DNA of 64,000 bases. It comes from BOG-1155 sp963717985. GTDB lineage: Bacteria; Desulfobacterota; Syntrophorhabdia; Syntrophorhabdales; WCHB1-27. This document shows positions 63,983-64,000 of the stretch, in pieces (position 1 is the first letter of the stretch; each line of letters opens with the position of its first letter). A model generated the notes under the pieces. That model was not told the origin of the DNA. It did not search any database and saw only the letters and a list, made by a program, of their open reading frames with translations. The DNA lies in contig CAVQYC010000006.1 of the NCBI GenBank assembly GCA_963717985.1, positions 235,295 to 299,294 on the forward strand, written 5' to 3'. The translations under genes were made by a program, and so were the position numbers.

Positions 63983-64000
63983 GAAAAAACGTACAGGTTG

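Overview
The window looks like a chromosomal segment of a GC-rich, gliding or syntrophic-type deltaproteobacterium (Desulfobacterota, Syntrophorhabdus/Geobacter-like). This is inferred from three PEP-CTERM proteins, c-di-GMP-I riboswitches, a LEPR-XLL/DUF4347 giant surface protein and an MBL-fold class-II cyclic nucleotide phosphodiesterase relative. No rRNA, tRNA or CRISPR array was seen, so the assignment is a guess from gene content.

Layout. 1-3174 (+): the 3' end of a tightly coupled biosynthetic operon, with an unknown protein (partial), a radical SAM enzyme, a second unknown protein whose tail resembles the first, and an O-methyltransferase. 3713-5317 (-): recQ. 5449-6805 and 15249-16605: two identical direct copies of one insertion sequence. 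The first is flanked by a 16-bp target duplication and the second is not. Between them lie a cNMP-binding protein, a cupin, a secreted hypothetical protein, a 1075-residue repetitive PEP-CTERM protein, the relic of a response-regulator receiver domain, a TauE/SafE permease and a small PEP-CTERM protein behind a c-di-GMP-I riboswitch. 16703-19985 is a compact mobile element that can be delimited to the base: 11-bp terminal inverted repeats, flanking 7-bp direct repeats, two tandem tyrosine recombinases and a TPR-like protein.

20158-61544 (-) is one apparent operon of about 41 kb, read right to left: TolC-like outer-membrane protein, a giant repetitive protein, a DUF3467 protein, a GAF/HlyD membrane-fusion protein, a PqqD/M50 peptidase/HlyD fusion, a short SecA-like ATPase and a periplasmic adaptor. 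The giant protein appears as two open frames (60132-53038 and 53101-27476) separated only by a one-base shift at a run of seven G. Restoring one base gives a single protein of about 10,885 residues, with an N-terminal LEPR-XLL-like motif, a DUF4347 domain, thousands of residues of beta-rich repeats, an RTX-like Asn-rich tail and a proline-rich end. No ABC transporter and no SecYEG are encoded here, so the operon reads as a dedicated export machine in which a SecA-like motor, hybrid adaptors and a TolC channel serve one giant substrate. A perfect CRP-type palindrome (TGTGA-N6-TCACA) lies upstream of the operon, next to the phosphodiesterase-like gene. The window ends with a third PEP-CTERM gene, again behind a promoter plus c-di-GMP-I riboswitch.

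Themes: surface protein production under second-messenger control (c-di-GMP riboswitches; possibly cAMP for the giant operon), and active remodelling by an insertion sequence and a tyrosine-recombinase element.
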